Positions 60,869-64,000 of a DNA stretch of 64,000 bases are shown here, piece by piece. Numbering within the stretch: the stretch's first letter is position 1; every line of letters starts with the position of its first letter. Source of the stretch: Isoetes taiwanensis (taxonomy: Eukaryota > Streptophyta > Lycopodiopsida > Isoetales > Isoetaceae); contig JAJEKV010000050.1 in the NCBI GenBank assembly GCA_021234155.1, forward strand, positions 10,466,214 through 10,530,213, written 5' to 3'. The notes under the pieces were generated by a model. The model made no database searches, was not told the DNA's origin, and saw only the letters and a list, made by a program, of their open reading frames with translations. Made by a program: the position numbers and the translations under genes.

Positions 60869-63800
60869 TGACGTAGTGTTGGACCCAGCCCTAGATCCAA
60901 TTGACCCAAATTTTAGTTAAAAAAGTTAAACGGTTCAGATCTAAGAAACTCACCACTTTTTTTACCCTAAAACACAAAGTAAGTGGTTCATGGCCGGATT
61001 TGTCTCGGCTCCTATTATTTGACCTGCATCCAATAAAGTGCCCATTGAATAGATGTCTATCCCGGGAACCATGGACAAAGCAAAGGAAAGCATCAATTTC
61101 AAGACGCTATGCAGAAAAAAAAACTTGAGCATGGGAATTGTAATAAGTTTTGGTTGTAATTTTATGCTTTCGAAGCTAATTTTTGAAGTCTCCGAGAGTT
61201 GTGTGGCAAGAAGAGGTAAATGTATGATTTTGAGGTTTCTCTAAATTCTAAAATCGTACTAAATCCTAAAATCATGAATATGATTGGGTTTGTTATGTAA
61301 TTTAAATAAGGATCACCAAACCATTCTAGTGATGCTCCAATTTTAGAAGCCATATCTCAAGTCCCGAAGTTTATTCTAAAGGCTTCATTTCGGCAAAACC
61401 TATCTAAATAATTTGGGTTTTGTGTATTGGGGTTTTTTGTGCCCAACCTCCTTGGGAAACATGGGATTAAAGTTAAATATATGAAGCCCACATGACATAA
61501 TTGTTTTGGCTAGGTATCGCTGATTTTAAAGCTTTGCTCATCTATTATTCTTCTTTTGTTATATAAATACCACAAGGCTGACATCAAGCATCCTCCTCTA
61601 GCAAAGGTCTTTATGCAGAACGGCATATATAATGACTAAAACATGCACACAAAATGTGGAAGCATGGAAAGATCAAGTTTTTTTAGCACCTGTTTAATGT
61701 AAATCATTTCATGCAAAAGTCGAACATTTTATATGTATTATATAGTATGGAGAGCAAGATCATCCTAGATTTGCAGCCCTCCTTGCAAAACATGAATGGG
61801 CAAGGTAAATCTAGATGGGTCCAAAGAAAGGAGTACTTGGTGAGTCGGTTATTGGAACAAATGCTTTACGCCTAGCTTAATGTGGTTATACACTATGTTT
61901 GCGCATCCATTGGGTAGTTCTTTAGGTGAAAAGGACTCAATAGTATTGGACAATTTCTGAATTTCAAAATGGCTAAGTTCAAAGGGCTTTTGCATGAGCG
62001 TATCCTTTTGCAATTCGCATTGGCATGCAAAGTCCGAAATTGCCAATCACTTTGCATGCATTTACAAGCGCAAAACAAAATAACTCATAATCTCTTTTGG
62101 CTAGAAACAAGGCATTTCATTCCTTTATGCAAGACAAACAACCTCGAATTCCACTATGCAGTGAGTTCCACAAGGCTGCCATTTGATCCTTCATGTAGTT
62201 TCTAGAATTGCCGCATTTCTATTAGATGAACCCGGGAATAGATCTAGCTATTGCTTCAATTTTGCCATGTAAGGATGTGGAATATTTATCGTTGTGGAGG
62301 TGAATGTCGCCTTTTGAGTTCTTTTCGTTCCAAACCCATGCTTAAGCGACTTTCACTTGCTAGCCTAGATACTCGATGTATTGCTTTAGAGGTTGTCATA
62401 TACAATTTCCCCATTTGAGATGCAAGTGATACTAGCAATACCAATGATACATAATGCAAAGGGATATATGCGGATCAATTTTAAATGGGTACTTGGTAGC
62501 TTAGAAACATTACATATAGTGATCTCTTTGGTATGACATGTCATTACTTTATTATATTCATATAATGGGCTTAAGATATTGCTTAACATATAAGCTCATT
62601 TTGTTGAGATCATACACATCTTTATATCATATTGTATAAACATGGGTTCCGATAAATCTTCAACATTTCTAAAGAATTTTAAAAAATTTGTGCAACCATG
62701 TTATCAACCAATTTTGCACAATTGTGATAAATTTGTACCTCGATTGCCTATTGTCCAAACCTATTGTCCAAATGTATGCAAATGTAAACAATTTTATCCA
62801 AAATTGTCATAAATTTGTACCTCGCCATACCTATTGTCCAAATGTATGCAATGCCAACATTACACTATTAACTCAACAGGGTCTTAAATTGGGGTGCCCT
62901 TGAGCCTTTATGGTGTCGTTGTGTTTTGAATCCTCGTAGGGGCGGAACAACATAGTTATTCTAATGTTTATTCGATAAAAAAAATACAAAAATTGCGTGA
63001 TGGATTTGGGGACATTTTCTAAAGGAGTTGCTAAGATGGCTTATCTTTACAAGGCGGGTTCTCGATATATGTCGTATTAGTGGGAATTCATACGGTTTAT
63101 CCCAAAGAAGCTTAATTCTCTCAATATATTGGATGGAGCTAGAGAAAAATGGTATTCCAAATCCTATACTTGCCAAGTTTTTTATAAAAATCCAAAGATA
63201 GTTGGATGTACCCGCTTTAACCAAAATTTAAACTTTTTGTAGACGAAGATGTTTTTAGCAATTTGGAAACACATTTGAGTTTTGGATCTAAAGCACACAA
63301 TTGAGGAGGCGATGCCCTTCATGGTGATGTCTCGGAGTAGTCTCGGGATATATGGTGCGATGAACCCGGCACCTTTGAACTATGGTTGGAAGATGTTTCA
63401 ACTTTGATAGGGCAAAAGATTAACATGTTAAAATTTATTGGGAGGTCAAACGCTCATATATGGCGAAGATTTGTGAGAGGCAAGATGCATGCATCTAGAC
63501 TATAAAGATGTTTGGATGCGATATAAACATTCAAGAGTCAATTAGGTTTCTTGAGGGTTAGTAGCTCAAATTTATTCAGAGAAAAAGTAAACTTAAATCC
63601 ATTGTTTTACCCGATTCCATTTTGTCGGTGTTTCAAGACATACATATCTTACTTGCTATTAATGCAAAGCTAAACCCGATCACATAAAACTTACTTAGAA
63701 GCCATTAGCACATGATTCTCTTCATAAGAGGTAAGAGCCATAGGCCATTTTCTTTTGACAAACGTGAATGCTATGACACCACAATCAAATTTTAAGAGTT

Positions 63801-64000
63801 CATAATAGATAATAGATTCACATGAGACACTAACATTGAATAGTAAAAATCAACGCATTGAGATCAACCATTTGAGTTTTGCAAAGTTATATGGTTCAAT
63901 TATGTTTCACCATTTGTTATACATGAATCGAGCAAAGATTAATCCCATAGTTAATTGAAATGGAGAAGAATGAGCTCCTTCTCTTTAGAAGCGCATTGCC
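60869..64000 (+). repeat. Fossil tRNA-Asn array units mixed with unique sequence
   Basis: Strings of the array spacer recur in the right orientation but with heavy divergence: CTCCTATTATTTGACCTGCA (about 61010), GTTATGTAATTTAAATAAGG and TTTTAGAAGCCATA (61293-61355), TTGTTTTGGCTAGG and TACCACAAGG (about 61500-61577), TATACACTATGTTTGCGCA (about 61887), ATAACTCATAATCTCTTTTG (62080), ATACATAATGCAAAGGGATA (about 62449), CAATATATTGGATGGAGCTAG followed by GAGAAAAATGG (63122), and TACTTAGAAGCCAT (about 63690). No copy keeps a cloverleaf. An 80-bp tandem duplication lies within (62709). No gene is supported. Confidence 0.55.
62709..62850 (+). repeat. Tandem duplication, 80-bp period
   Basis: CAATTTT...TTGTGATAAATTTGTACCTC, with CCTATTGTCCAAATGTATGCAA, occurs at 62709 and again at 62789 with small differences. 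Confidence 0.8.

Noticed and set aside
60869-60920. LTR start (TGTTGGACCC) next to the array end
   Set aside because: The TG start is suggestive, but I found no matching CA end, no second LTR and no primer-binding site. I looked by eye for a site complementary to the tRNA-Asn 3' end and saw none.

Overview
The window reads as nuclear DNA of a land plant with a large, repeat-rich genome. The evidence is many copies of a eukaryotic, plant-type cytosolic tRNA-Asn (anticodon GTT, 74 nt, discriminator G), an AT-rich background and no recognisable protein-coding gene in 64 kb. The tRNA is not the plastid or mitochondrial trnN type. I cannot name the species.

The dominant content is four blocks of a head-to-tail, tRNA-Asn-derived tandem repeat on the + strand: array 1 (about 16.7-22.4 kb), array 2 (31.9-36.7 kb), array 3 (42.35-47.3 kb) and array 4 (49.37-60.86 kb). 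I count about 85 tRNA-like copies by eye. They fall into four classes (A, B, C, D), which follow one another in a higher-order repeat of about 1.28-1.37 kb. Class C is a canonical, fully paired tRNA-Asn. Class A has an altered acceptor stem and usually an A discriminator. Class B has a duplicated 5' half and a T-stem mismatch. Class D has T54 changed to A and a damaged acceptor stem. The class marks occur in all four blocks. Only the last 7.5 kb of array 4 (about 53.4-60.85 kb) is nearly uniform; everything else is heavily degraded.

Array 3 is framed by two polypurine tracts of about 1.9 and 1.7 kb (40.45-42.33 and 47.52-49.24 kb). Array ends share a junction sequence, and one place (about 26.51-26.57 kb) has the left and right junctions next to each other with no array between them. 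The right edge (61-64 kb) holds strongly decayed array units.

The rest is gene-poor: a GATC-rich repeat pair (1-1604), two clusters of a short near-palindrome built on GTGTATTCGAATACAC (6.58-6.83 and 8.82-9.06 kb), a diverged dispersed repeat (11.4 and 13.6 kb) and several small tandem duplications. The open reading frames are short and unconvincing. The longest lie inside the polypurine tracts and are composition artefacts.

If the intact class C copies are active, this is a tRNA-Asn locus amplified like a satellite. The spacers lack nearby RNA polymerase III terminators and carry extra A-box halves, so transcription, if any, would give long or multi-tRNA transcripts. The sharp change in copy quality at about 53.4 kb could mean recent homogenisation of one end or uneven assembly accuracy.
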